Shown here one piece after another: positions 1 through 7,740 of a stretch of 64,000 nt of DNA. Numbering within the stretch: position 1 is the stretch's first letter; every line of letters starts with the position of its first letter. The stretch covers positions 550,666-614,665 of the forward strand of contig NZ_CAMLHC010000002.1 in assembly GCF_946479755.1 (NCBI RefSeq). Reading direction: 5' to 3'. Under the pieces are notes generated by a model that saw only the letters and a program-made list of their open reading frames with translations, ran no database searches and was not told the DNA's origin. This stretch comes from an uncultured Chitinophaga sp. (lineage in GTDB: Bacteria; Bacteroidota; Bacteroidia; Chitinophagales; Chitinophagaceae). The position numbers and the translations under genes are program-made.

Positions 1-357
1 GAAGATGGTCTCTGTCAGGGATGCGCCGCCGTTGTAAGAATCGGCCCTTTTAGGCAGGGTCCAGTCCAGGGAGCCCAGGTTGATGTGGTTAGCAGGAATT
101 TCCGCATGGGAAAAGGTGGCGCTTGCGCTACCGGCCGGCAGTACCATATCTTTCGCCTGGTTGTATTTACTGATGGCAAGGTCCACTTTTGCCTTGTTCA
201 TTTTTAATACGTGGCTGTTGGACAGCGCCATGGTAATGGCCTGCTCCAGGGTAAGTGTACGGGACTGCGCATGCACTGAAACCACGGTCATGCCTGCTGC
301 AATACATAGCAGCGATGCTTTGCGGATAAATTTTAATGGTATCATGAATGCTTTCAT
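1..357 (-). CDS. TolC-family outer membrane efflux protein (5' part)
   Basis: The first 119 codons of a minus-strand gene lie here and the rest is beyond the left edge. The ATG at 355-357 is followed by a basic N-terminus and a hydrophobic signal peptide ending near residue 31 (VSVHAQS). The mature start (RTLTLEQAITMALSNS, about residues 33-48) is the typical opening of TolC/OprM-family proteins: a LTLEQAIxxAL helix and then a repeated coiled-coil segment. Such proteins form the outer-membrane channel of tripartite efflux pumps, and the pump genes usually follow downstream, here outside the window. The family call rests on the N-terminus only, so substrate and partner pump are unknown. Confidence 0.8.
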   Translation of the reverse strand, partial: MKAFMIPLKFIRKASLLCIAAGMTVVSVHAQSRTLTLEQAITMALSNSHVLKMNKAKVDLAISKYNQAKDMVLPAGSASATFSHAEIPANHINLGSLDWTLPKRADSYNGGASLTETIF

Positions 358-438
358 TTGAGTGATGTTTAATCGTTGATGGGCAAGGCTTCGCCAGTCA
401 GGGTTTGCACCTGTTAATTGGTTACTGCGTTTTGAATC

Positions 439-566
439 ATGATGCAAAATTCAATCAGTGAAAGAAGATAGTTTTTGACCTATGTTAAAAAATGGGAACA
501 GGCAGAAAAAGTTTTTTTATCCTATGTCAATGTTCAGCCAGGGAATTGTGTGGAGTTTTGCATCAT
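439..566. promoter_or_regulatory. Divergent control region with inverted and direct repeats
   Basis: The 222-bp gap between the divergent TolC-type gene and the antiporter gene holds a perfect 11-bp inverted repeat, ATGATGCAAAA at 439-449 and TTTTGCATCAT at 556-566. Inside it are two related direct repeats, GTTTTTGACCTATGT at 471-485 and GTTTTTTTATCCTATGT at 511-527, about 40 bp (four helical turns) apart. This looks like an operator for one or both genes. The regulator is not identifiable from the sequence. Confidence 0.4.
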
Positions 567-579
567 TAAACTGACAATT

Positions 580-2160
580 ATGGAACTCATCGAAAAACTG
601 GTCCTGGTTTCTTTCCTGCTGATTATTATCATCTCGGTAAAAGAGAAGATCAAAGCGGCATTGCCTATACTGTTGGTCGTAGCGGGACTGGTATTGAGTT
701 TAATAGATGGCATACCTTCTATTGCTATCAATCCTGACGTCATCTTTTATATCGTACTACCGCCTTTGTTGTTTGATGCTGCTTGGAACACTTCGTGGCC
801 TGACTTTAAAAAGGAAATGCCACGGATCTCGTTTCTGGCGATCGGGGTGGTGTTGCTTTCCACCAGCATCATTGCTGTGGGAGTACATTATCTTATTCCC
901 GGTTTCAGCTGGCCGCTGGCTTTCGCGTTGGGGGCTATCGTAGCGCCGCCCGATGCTGTTGCCGCTGCAAGCGCCACGAAAGGCTTGTCGCTTCCCAAAA
1001 GGCTGACGGTGATACTGGAGGGGGAGAGCCTGGTCAACGATGCTTCGGCGTTGGTGGCCTACCGGTATGCGGTAGCCGCAGCGGTAAGTGGTACTTTTTC
1101 ATTTTGGCAGGCAGGCGTGCAATTTATATGGGTATGCCTGGGCGGCATGATCATAGGGCTGGTATTGGGTTTCCTGTTTTTGCGCCTGCATCGTTTCCTG
1201 ACGGGGGCGCTCAATGTGGAGACTTTTGCGATTGTGCTGATGCCGTTTGTGGCCTACGGTGTAGCGGAGAAGATACATGTGTCAGGCGTGCTGGCGGTGG
1301 TGGTGCTGGGGATGTTCCTTTCCTGGAACGGGTTCCGGATCTTCAGCGTCAACAGCAGGATGCAGATGAGCCATTTCTGGGACGTTATCATATTTGTCCT
1401 GAACGGTTTCGTTTTCCTGTTGATCGGCATGCAGCTTCCTTTTATCCTGAAAGACATACCCCGGCAGGAGCTGCCCGGGTTAGCAGCGTATGGTATATTG
1501 ATCAGTATCGTGCTGGTGTTGGTACGGTGGTTACTGATCTATCCTTTCCCATTTTTATCCAGGGACAACAGGGTCAGGAACGAAGCCCTGCATCAGCGTA
1601 AAAAGGAGTTCCTGATTTTGTCCTGGTCAGGTATGAGAGGGGTTGTGTCCCTGGCGGCTGCGCTGGCATTACCCCTGCATGCCGCCGACGGATCTTTGTT
1701 GCCGCAGCGCAATACCATTTTGTTCATCACTTTTGTGGTGATCCTGTTTACGCTGATCGTACAGGGGTTAACGTTACCGAAGCTCATCACTAAACTGAAT
1801 CCGCAGCATGCGGACCACGACAATGAGCGGGATTTGAATGCGTTGCTCGCAGAACGTTCCATTCAGTTCCTGGATGGATATACCGGCAGGGAGGGGGTAC
1901 GTATCAAAATGAAGGAAAAGCTGGTCAGGGCGCACGCACAGCTGCAACAGGAGAAGCCGCTTACGGAAGAAAGCGGCACGCTGCAGCCGGCATGGTTAAA
2001 AGACTATCTCGAAATGGAGCTGGAGGTGATCGAAGATCAGCGGATCGCATTGGTGAGGCTGTACAAGGACGGTAAATTTTCCCTGGAGGCCATACGGCAG
2101 AAGGAAACAGCGCTGGACTTCTGGATATCCACTGTTTACCATGAGTTAAGCAGGCTGTGA
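580..2160 (+). CDS. CPA1-family Na+/H+ antiporter
   Basis: This is a 526-residue integral membrane protein, the usual length for bacterial CPA1 antiporters, with about a dozen hydrophobic segments up to residue 430 and a charged cytoplasmic tail. The ion-translocation region reads APPDAVAAA (residues 122-130), with the conserved Asp at 125, and ESLVND (149-154) matches the family GESLxND motif. It should exchange cytoplasmic Na+ (or K+) for protons and serve pH and salt homeostasis. I chose the ATG at 580 because it starts directly before the first membrane helix; the reading frame stays open upstream to 475 but that extension is not membrane-protein-like. The stop overlaps the convergent HxlR gene by 15 bp. 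Confidence 0.88.
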   Translation: MELIEKLVLVSFLLIIIISVKEKIKAALPILLVVAGLVLSLIDGIPSIAINPDVIFYIVLPPLLFDAAWNTSWPDFKKEMPRISFLAIGVVLLSTSIIAVGVHYLIPGFSWPLAFALGAIVAPPDAVAAASATKGLSLPKRLTVILEGESLVNDASALVAYRYAVAAAVSGTFSFWQAGVQFIWVCLGGMIIGLVLGFLFLRLHRFLTGALNVETFAIVLMPFVAYGVAEKIHVSGVLAVVVLGMFLSWNGFRIFSVNSRMQMSHFWDVIIFVLNGFVFLLIGMQLPFILKDIPRQELPGLAAYGILISIVLVLVRWLLIYPFPFLSRDNRVRNEALHQRKKEFLILSWSGMRGVVSLAAALALPLHAADGSLLPQRNTILFITFVVILFTLIVQGLTLPKLITKLNPQHADHDNERDLNALLAERSIQFLDGYTGREGVRIKMKEKLVRAHAQLQQEKPLTEESGTLQPAWLKDYLEMELEVIEDQRIALVRLYKDGKFSLEAIRQKETALDFWISTVYHELSRL

Positions 2161-2523
2161 TTGGGCCGGTATCTTTCCCGTAATCCTTTTTTTATGCTTT
2201 AAGCCCCAGTTGCCCAGCACGGCTATTACTTCCTTCAGCGTCTCTGCATAGTCGGTCGGCAGGTATTCTACTACTACCGGTGTCTGGTCAGCTTTGACCA
2301 CTCTTTTTAGCAGTCCGTTCATTTCCAGTGATTTCAGTTCTGACGATAATACCCTTGCAGAGATACCTTCAGTGGCACGCTGCAATTCGTTGAAACGATG
2401 GTAGCCGGTGACCAGCGCAATCATAATACGGAGCTTCCATTTGCCCCCGAGCACGTAGATGGCATCTTCCACGGAAGCCAGATGGGCGGCACATTCCACC
2501 TGTCTTGAGTCTGTTTTTTCCAT
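2146..2523 (-). CDS. HxlR-family transcriptional regulator
   Basis: The 125-residue protein is a winged helix-turn-helix regulator of the HxlR type. The hallmark N-terminal segment IYVLGGKWKLRIMIAL lies at about residues 22-37, followed by the FNELQRATEGIS recognition helix region. A cysteine at residue 11 precedes the HTH in the position where redox- or quinone-sensing members such as YodB carry theirs. It is divergent from the azoreductase gene (start-to-start 107 bp), and the shared gap holds repeats that look like its operator, so it probably controls the azoreductase and itself in response to electrophiles. That role is inferred from family and position. Confidence 0.88.
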   Translation of the reverse strand: MEKTDSRQVECAAHLASVEDAIYVLGGKWKLRIMIALVTGYHRFNELQRATEGISARVLSSELKSLEMNGLLKRVVKADQTPVVVEYLPTDYAETLKEVIAVLGNWGLKHKKRITGKIPAQSQPA

Positions 2524-2547
2524 ATGCTATGCGGTTTGGATAACATA

Positions 2548-2590
2548 AAGGTTACTACTAACCTTTGGTATACTACTAACCTTTTGTTAG
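2548..2590. promoter_or_regulatory. Probable HxlR operator
   Basis: Between the HxlR and azoreductase genes lies a perfect inverted repeat, AAGGTTA-CTAC-TAACCTT (2548-2565). The 12-mer ACTACTAACCTT is repeated at 2554-2565 and 2572-2583, 18 bp apart, and a further inverted repeat CTAAC-5 bp-GTTAG occupies 2576-2590. Several dimer sites in one divergent promoter region fit autoregulation plus control of the azoreductase gene. Confidence 0.55.
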
Positions 2591-2629
2591 CGAATGTAGG
2601 TAGTTTTGGTTTGTCAAACTGAAAAAAAT

Positions 2630-3238
2630 ATGAAAAAGATACTCCACATTATTTCAAGTCCCAGAACGGATGCCTCTGTCAGCAGAAAATTAGGAACTGC
2701 TATTGTAGAGAAGATAAAAGAAAAGCATGGTGACTGCATCGTGACAGTGCGTGATCTGGCTAAGGCGCCGCCGCCTCACCTCGACGAGTCTCATATTCAG
2801 TCCTTTTTCACACCTGCTGAGAACCGGACAGCCGAGCAGCTGGGTAATATCCGGTATTCAGAGGAAGCGATCAAAGAGCTGCTGGATGCAGATATCCTGG
2901 TGGTAGAAACACCGATGTATAATTTTACCATTACTTCTACCCTGAAGGCCTATTTCGATCATATTACCAGGATGGGGATCACCTTTAAGTACACGGGAAA
3001 GGGGTTATTACCGGAGGGGTTGTTGAAAGATAAACAGGCATATATAGCGACAACGTCCGGTGGCATTTATTCAGAAGGTGAATTAAAGACCTACGATTTT
3101 GCAGAACCTTATGTCCGTTCCTTTCTTACGTTAATCGGTATTAATGTGGCGGGTGTTTTCAGAGCCGAAGGGCAGGCGGTTATAGGGCCTGAGGCGGCGT
3201 TGGAGAACGGGCAGGGGAGTATCGCGATAGCGGTGTGA
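2630..3238 (+). CDS. azoR: FMN-dependent NADH-azoreductase (AzoR type)
   Basis: A flavodoxin-fold NAD(P)H-dependent oxidoreductase of 202 residues. It opens with KKILHIISSPRTDASVS, the strand and phosphate-binding loop for FMN, and has VVETPMYNFTITSTLKAYFD near residues 90-110, the conserved MYNFxxPxxLKxxxD flavin site of AzoR proteins. These enzymes reduce azo dyes, and more physiologically quinones, using NADH. The ATG at 2630 follows an A-rich stretch and starts at the conserved first strand. The divergent HxlR gene suggests induction by quinone-like compounds. A strong hairpin follows the stop codon. Confidence 0.88.
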   Translation: MKKILHIISSPRTDASVSRKLGTAIVEKIKEKHGDCIVTVRDLAKAPPPHLDESHIQSFFTPAENRTAEQLGNIRYSEEAIKELLDADILVVETPMYNFTITSTLKAYFDHITRMGITFKYTGKGLLPEGLLKDKQAYIATTSGGIYSEGELKTYDFAEPYVRSFLTLIGINVAGVFRAEGQAVIGPEAALENGQGSIAIAV

Positions 3239-3242
3239 AAGT

Positions 3243-3273
3243 AAACGTTCCTGAGACTTTCTCAGGAACGTTT
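3243..3273. terminator. Bidirectional terminator hairpin
   Basis: The arms AAACGTTCCTGAGA and TCTCAGGAACGTTT (14 bp, perfect) flank a 3-nt loop. The hairpin fills the 40-bp gap between the azoreductase gene and the convergent amidohydrolase gene. The A and T ends give a short U-run in either direction. Confidence 0.7.
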
Positions 3274-3278
3274 GGGCG

Positions 3279-4229
3279 TTACAGACCCAGCAACTTTGCT
3301 GCATTTCCGCCTGCTATCTTCGCTACTTCTCCGGCTGGCAGCGGAATGCTGTCCAGCAGTTGCCTCCCCGCTTCGTTTGTGCTGAAAGGATAGTCTACAG
3401 AAAACATCACATTATCGATACCAAAAGTTTTCAGTGCGGTCATCAACGGAGGTAAGGTAAAAATGCCGCTGGTGGTAATGTGCACCTGGTCCCGCAGGGT
3501 TTGACTGACAGAGCGCTGATGGTGACTGTTGCCGGTAACCGGGAACTTTTCATCCAGCCGGGACATCATCATGGGTATCATCTCTCCCATATGACCGATG
3601 ATGATTTTTAACCGGGGATGCCGGTCCAATGTTCCGGTAGTAATCAGGCGTAGCACCTGCAGGGCTGTTTCTGCATGCCATCCCCAGCCGCCGCATGCCA
3701 GCATTACGTTTAGGGGGGCGGGCAGGTCGTTGTAATACGCTTCGGCCACGCCTTCCGGTGGCAGGCCGGGGTGGAGGTAAAGCGGCATGCGTAGTTGTTC
3801 CGCTTTTTGCAGCAGCGGCCTGAATTTAGGATGGTCCAAAAACTCACTATTGGTAAGCCCGTTGACCAGGGCTCCGCAGAAACGATGTTCCGTTTTTGTT
3901 CTCTCCAGCTCGTTTGCTGCCAGTTCCGGGGAAGACATGGGTAGATGGGCGAGTGCTTTAAACCGTGTGGGGTGTGCGGCAATTTTTGTGGCCATGAGAT
4001 CGTTATACCGGATGGCGAATTTCAGGTCTTCCCCGGGTGGCAGGCTTTCGGCGCCTCTTCCCACTACCGACAACACCTGTACATCAATGCCGTTGTCATC
4101 CATTGATTTTAACCGAATACCGTCGATGTCGGCAAGTTTTTCTATTGCCTGCTGAGGGAGAGGCCATTGCTGTATCTCGTGGGCAAATTCCGGTAAGGCA
4201 ATGTGCTCTTCCAATGTTATAATACGCAT
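3279..4229 (-). CDS. Amidohydrolase-2 family, gamma-resorcylate decarboxylase-like
   Basis: This 316-residue TIM-barrel protein belongs to the amidohydrolase-2 (ACMSD/LigW) group. The N-terminal metal motif is LEEH (Glu7, Glu8, His9) rather than HxH, the arrangement known in gamma-resorcylate and related aryl acid decarboxylases. The other expected ligands are visible: His153 in YLHPG, His213 in IGHMGE and Asp279 in FSVDYPF. It therefore probably catalyses non-oxidative decarboxylation (or its reverse) of an aromatic acid with a divalent metal. The actual substrate cannot be read from sequence. The closest neighbour upstream on this strand is a Crp/Fnr regulator, 67 bp away. Confidence 0.78.
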   Translation of the reverse strand: MRIITLEEHIALPEFAHEIQQWPLPQQAIEKLADIDGIRLKSMDDNGIDVQVLSVVGRGAESLPPGEDLKFAIRYNDLMATKIAAHPTRFKALAHLPMSSPELAANELERTKTEHRFCGALVNGLTNSEFLDHPKFRPLLQKAEQLRMPLYLHPGLPPEGVAEAYYNDLPAPLNVMLACGGWGWHAETALQVLRLITTGTLDRHPRLKIIIGHMGEMIPMMMSRLDEKFPVTGNSHHQRSVSQTLRDQVHITTSGIFTLPPLMTALKTFGIDNVMFSVDYPFSTNEAGRQLLDSIPLPAGEVAKIAGGNAAKLLGL

Positions 4230-4296
4230 AGCTGAATAAATTGAGCTACAAAAATCCAGCTATACAATTTCTATATCATTGATCGTGATCAAAAAA

Positions 4297-4866
4297 TCAC
4301 AGGTCCGATTTTATTCTGCTGAGCGCCTCCTGGGTAATATTGAGGTAGTTAGCCACCAATTTGTTCGGTAGGCGCAGTACCATCTCCGGGTTTTCTTTCA
4401 ACAGCAACTGATAGCGCTCCCGTGGGTTGAGGGTAATAAAATCTTCCAGTCGCTTTGTGTTGGTTAAATAGGCATATTCAAGAAAGCCACGATAGAATAT
4501 GTTCCAACCAGGAATTGTGTTCAGCAGGGCGTAAAAGTCTTCCCGGTGAATATACAGCAGTTCCGATGGCTCCACTGCCTGCGTATCTTCTTTCAGCAGT
4601 GTTCCATCGATAAAAGACGTCAGCGAAGTGGAAAAAGAATTTTCGAAAGCGAATCGGCGGGTGGCTTCCCTTCCGTCTGGTTTTATATAGTATACCCTGA
4701 GGCATCCTTTGTTGACAAAAAACATACGCCTCGACGGTTCTCCTGTTCTTCCCACCAGCTCATTCTTTTTCGCTTTCAGCAGATGAAAGCAGGAGAGCAC
4801 CCGCTGCAATTCGGCATCGGTTAATTGAACCCTGTCAGTAATGTATGTGGTCAGCTGTTCAAGCAT
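4297..4866 (-). CDS. Crp/Fnr-family transcriptional regulator
   Basis: A 189-residue cyclic-nucleotide-binding-fold regulator typical of Bacteroidota. An N-terminal beta-roll (about residues 30-115, with MFFVNKGCLRVYY and GREATRRFAFENSF) is joined by a dimer helix to a C-terminal HTH segment (LPNKLVANYLNITQEALSRI, about residues 165-184). The nucleotide-binding arginine pattern of true CRP is not evident, so the ligand is unknown. It lies upstream of the decarboxylase-like gene on the same strand and 9 bp downstream of the zinc-ribbon gene, so the three may be transcribed together. Confidence 0.85.
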   Translation of the reverse strand: MLEQLTTYITDRVQLTDAELQRVLSCFHLLKAKKNELVGRTGEPSRRMFFVNKGCLRVYYIKPDGREATRRFAFENSFSTSLTSFIDGTLLKEDTQAVEPSELLYIHREDFYALLNTIPGWNIFYRGFLEYAYLTNTKRLEDFITLNPRERYQLLLKENPEMVLRLPNKLVANYLNITQEALSRIKSDL

Positions 4867-4875
4867 GTTAATCGT

Positions 4876-5397
4876 TTATCGTGACGGCTTAATACTGGAC
4901 CATTTAGGCCGAAGCCCTCTTTTTTCGTCCTGTGCCCACTGTTTTTTAACCGCGGCTTTTAGTTGCTGGTTATACTCCCGCATCTCTTTACTGCTTTGAA
5001 ATGCTTTGTGTATCCCGGTGATGCGGTTGGTCGAAATAAGAAATACAGCGACGCCCGCCAGTGTCAGGATGATATGAATAAAGATAAGATCATTATTAGA
5101 TCTTCCTAAGGACATGATCGTATTAAATCCACTGATTCCTCCCACTACTACCGCAATTGCCGCCAGGGCCACCAACCCTGATGTTGTTGGCGCTTCCGGT
5201 TTTACCGGATAAACTACTTCACTCATGTCTACCTCTTCTTCTTCCTCTTCCTGTGTAATCTCCGGTTTTATTTCCTCTTTGGGGGAGATCATAAAAAGGG
5301 CGCCGCAATAGTTGCAGCCGGCCATATCGTTGCGTCCGGGTACAAGTTTGATATCAGAACTGCCACATTGGGCGCAGGTGAGCGTAAGTAATTTCAT
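4876..5397 (-). CDS. Zinc-ribbon protein with two membrane helices
   Basis: I do not recognise a named family. The 173-residue protein starts with a zinc ribbon (Cys8, Cys11, Cys28, Cys31, two CxxC knuckles), has an acidic linker rich in Glu at about residues 42-56, and then two hydrophobic segments (about residues 73-95 and 103-122). A basic C-terminal tail follows. The layout suggests a membrane protein with a cytosolic metal-binding head. It is the first gene of a possible three-gene minus-strand unit with the Crp/Fnr regulator. Confidence 0.7.
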   Translation of the reverse strand: MKLLTLTCAQCGSSDIKLVPGRNDMAGCNYCGALFMISPKEEIKPEITQEEEEEEVDMSEVVYPVKPEAPTTSGLVALAAIAVVVGGISGFNTIMSLGRSNNDLIFIHIILTLAGVAVFLISTNRITGIHKAFQSSKEMREYNQQLKAAVKKQWAQDEKRGLRPKWSSIKPSR

Positions 5398-5829
5398 AAG
5401 GATAGCGGGTAAAATGGTGCTTTCCGGTCGAAAATACTACATTTATCCGGTAAAATATACTGGTTGCAAATAGGAAGGAATTACTAAACAGGAACGGCCC
5501 GTGCTAACTTCATGGACATAGCGAACTTCTACTATGAGCTTTCGGGGAAAGTTAGCTTTACGCAGCGGTAGGGTAGTGCGGATTTACGACAAAACATGAG
5601 CTTGTCCTCAATCCTGCAATGACCAGAAATATCTTTACTATTTGGATGCAAGGAATAGAAGCCTGCAATTTTTCATGAGAGAGAATCTATCTGACCTGGG
5701 ATAAAATTCTGCAGCAGTTTTCTTTCACAACAGTCGACTTGAGCCTGGTTAAAGAAGAAGCTGTGGCTTAATTACATGAATACCGAAAGGATCAAAGTAG
5801 ATGTGTCCACCAATGAACTCCCAGCAGAC
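5398..5829. other. Gene-poor gap, probable decayed sequence
   Basis: No gene of normal length fits these 430 bp. A plus-strand run of 30 codons ending at the TAA near 5770 (with TTVDLSLVKEEAVA at its end) and a short ATG frame at 5776-5880 look like gene remnants, but neither has a recognisable family. The gap marks the left border of the AT-richer accessory block. Confidence 0.35.
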
Positions 5830-6627
5830 CTAGCGGGCCATCTCAATAACAGCGTTGCTAAGCATCATCAAAAAAGGTAATGCTGCAGCATAATTCAGCT
5901 CGTCATATTCCAGTCCGAGTAGTCTTATATTGTTGTAGTATTCCTGATGGTGCAGGTAATAATATTTTTCAGATTGCACAAACCATGCTTTAGCTCCTAA
6001 ATGTTGTGCGAGGAACCATTTTTCAAGTAATCTGCCGCTTCTGCCATTACTGTCATTCCACGGGTGTATTTTGACAAAAACAAGGTGGATCATGCTGGCG
6101 AAGTAAAATACTTCCTGTACGTCTAAGGGGTGCTCCAGGAGAGTTTCGATATCATTATATAGTTTTTCCATTTCGGTATTCACTATAAACGGAGAAGCGG
6201 CTACATACTCAATCCGGCCATCATCAGTGGTTACATACATATTTTGATTTCTAAAGCGGCCTTGCCAGTTTTTGGAAACGATATGTTTTGCCAATATAGT
6301 ATGTGCTTTTGAAATATTCTCCCTGGTTGATTTATGGTCTATGGCAAATTGGTAGGCGAGGTACAAATCATCAATTTTCTTTGCATAGTCAGGCTGAAAT
6401 TCGATTCCAAACCTCTTGTGTTTTACATAAGAATCCAGTTCAATTGATTCGCCTTCAATTTTACTGGAATAAACGGACGCTACTGATGTGTAAAAATTAA
6501 AATTCTCATTGGATATTTCGGCATCTTCCAATGCAGAGAATTTCGTCGCAAGCACCTTTGCATCAACATTATCCTTGAATTGCTGCAAAAGGTTGTCATT
6601 TACTATTTGAAGCTGATAAGTACTCAC
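5830..6627 (-). CDS. Fic/DOC-domain protein
   Basis: The 265-residue protein carries a Fic core with the motif HPWNDSNGRSGR at residues 188-199. This is the HPFxxGNGRxxR active site with Trp for Phe and Ser for the first Gly; the catalytic His, the Asn, both Gly-Arg elements and the last Arg are kept. A regulatory (S/T)xxxE(G/N) inhibitory helix, SSKIEG, is present N-terminally at residues 54-59, so it is a class II Fic protein. Such enzymes transfer AMP (or another nucleotide moiety) to a hydroxyl of a target protein and are held off by the inhibitory Glu. No antitoxin partner gene is adjacent. It stands at the edge of the accessory block. Confidence 0.85.
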   Translation of the reverse strand: MSTYQLQIVNDNLLQQFKDNVDAKVLATKFSALEDAEISNENFNFYTSVASVYSSKIEGESIELDSYVKHKRFGIEFQPDYAKKIDDLYLAYQFAIDHKSTRENISKAHTILAKHIVSKNWQGRFRNQNMYVTTDDGRIEYVAASPFIVNTEMEKLYNDIETLLEHPLDVQEVFYFASMIHLVFVKIHPWNDSNGRSGRLLEKWFLAQHLGAKAWFVQSEKYYYLHHQEYYNNIRLLGLEYDELNYAAALPFLMMLSNAVIEMAR

Positions 6628-6676
6628 GATGCCAGGTATGAATTATAAAGGTGCAAACAGAAATATACGGATTCTT

Positions 6677-6841
6677 CTACAAACAAAAAAGGCATCGCGA
6701 AAGCGATGCCTTTTCAGCAATTTCCAGAACGCCAGTTCTGATGATGTACCGAGAATGAAGATTTATTAGAACCTCTTTTATACGCAGCTGACTTTGTTTT
6801 ACAGCTGTATGAAGAGAATAATAATCTATAGCAGTTTTCAT
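6677..6841 (-). CDS. Possible 54-residue ORF read through a hairpin
   Basis: An ATG at 6839-6841 opens a 54-codon frame (starting MKTAIDYYSLHTAVKQ) preceded by an AT-rich leader. Its last codons run through the hairpin at 6691-6710 and the following T-run, which would normally end the transcript. That makes a true coding role doubtful. It could instead be a short terminated RNA. No family is recognised. Confidence 0.2.
   Translation of the reverse strand: MKTAIDYYSLHTAVKQSQLRIKEVLINLHSRYIIRTGVLEIAEKASLSRCLFCL
6687..6716. terminator. GC-rich hairpin with T-runs
   Basis: GGCATCGC and GCGATGCC (8 bp, perfect) enclose a GAAA tetraloop at 6699-6702. A-runs on the left and T-runs on the right make it a possible terminator on both strands, with the longer U-run (six) on the minus strand. 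It lies 60 bp upstream of the Fic start, so it would stop minus-strand transcripts before that gene. Confidence 0.6.
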
Positions 6842-6849
6842 GTTATATG

Positions 6850-7528
6850 TTTATTGTGTATTCAGTTATATTTAAAAAGATGCAAATTGATGGAAATAAG
6901 TTAAATATGATTGTATGATTTTTATAAATCATATTTTATAAATTAATTATAAAATATTGAAATATTTTATATAAATAAATTTGTTAGCGTCGTTCTCAAG
7001 ACTTATTTAGATAAGGTGTCGCGACGTCGACAAATTATTGACATAATGATTAAAAATAATATGATTATCTTGAGGCCGGGGTAGCACTCTCAAGTTTCAA
7101 ACCTAGAAATTACAGTTTAAATCCTTTCTTATAGAATTGAAACTATTATTAAGTATCGTAATGGAACGACCGGGCCGCAGGGCATCAGTTTTAAGGTCGG
7201 GGTCGACTGTTTCAAAGGGAGCAAAGTAGCTCGAGATTATTCTCTTGCAAACATTCAAAAGGCAATTACCGCGCAATGTAATGACGTTTCCATACTCCGG
7301 CTGCAGACCGAATCCACACATTCGCGAGAACGTGTTCCGGACCAAGGAAGTTATGAAGTCCTCCTAAATGCTTTTTCATCAGCCGTGGTCCTGAAGATGG
7401 CTGAGAATTGATTAAAATTGCACTCGCGCCTATGCCTGATTCCGGCAAGATCCCATATGATTATTAATGGAGCAGGGACGAAAAGGCAGAAAAAGGGCTG
7501 GCGTCAATAATATTGAAAAATTCTAAAT
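6850..7528. other. AT-rich, gene-poor region with a possible relic
   Basis: 6850-7000 is strongly AT-rich and shows no gene. From 7121 to 7411 the plus strand is open for 96 codons (with KVGVDCFKGSKVARDY and an end VVLKMAEN) but has no start codon near its beginning. That suggests the tail of a decayed gene or a chance frame. Short frames on the opposite strand overlap it and are no better. I assign no function. Confidence 0.3.
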
Positions 7529-7740
7529 ATGGAAGATTTTATTCTAAATGAAATAACAAAGGCACTGGATGCGCAGAATGAACGACTTCAGCAGCAAGGT
7601 GAGGCGATTAGATGCAGAAGGTCGCCAATATGACCCAGGATGACCTGTCAGAAAAGGTGGGGTTTAAGTCAAATGGGTTTGTGGGGCAGGCGGAGAGTCC
7701 GAAGTATAACAAGCGATATAATATTCAACATTTAAAATAA
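7529..7740 (+). pseudogene. Frameshifted small XRE/HTH-type regulator
   Basis: An ATG at 7529 starts MEDFILNEITKALDAQNERL and continues to about residue 28, where the frame is lost and a TGA follows at 7631. The rest of the protein is in the next frame from 7630: MTQDDLSEKVGFKSNGFVGQ continuing through AESPKYNKRYNIQHLK to a TAA at 7738-7740. The second half matches the helix-turn-helix and tail of a small XRE-like protein family of Bacteroidota (TQxDLxxKVGFKSNxFVxxxE). Both halves are in the right order with no missing spacing visible beyond the shift and a few lost codons. I conclude a disrupted copy, also cut short at its end. Confidence 0.65.

Noticed and set aside
7103..7448. Two short minus-strand frames in the gene-poor region
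   Set aside because: They have no family, poor start contexts and overlap the equally doubtful plus-strand relic.
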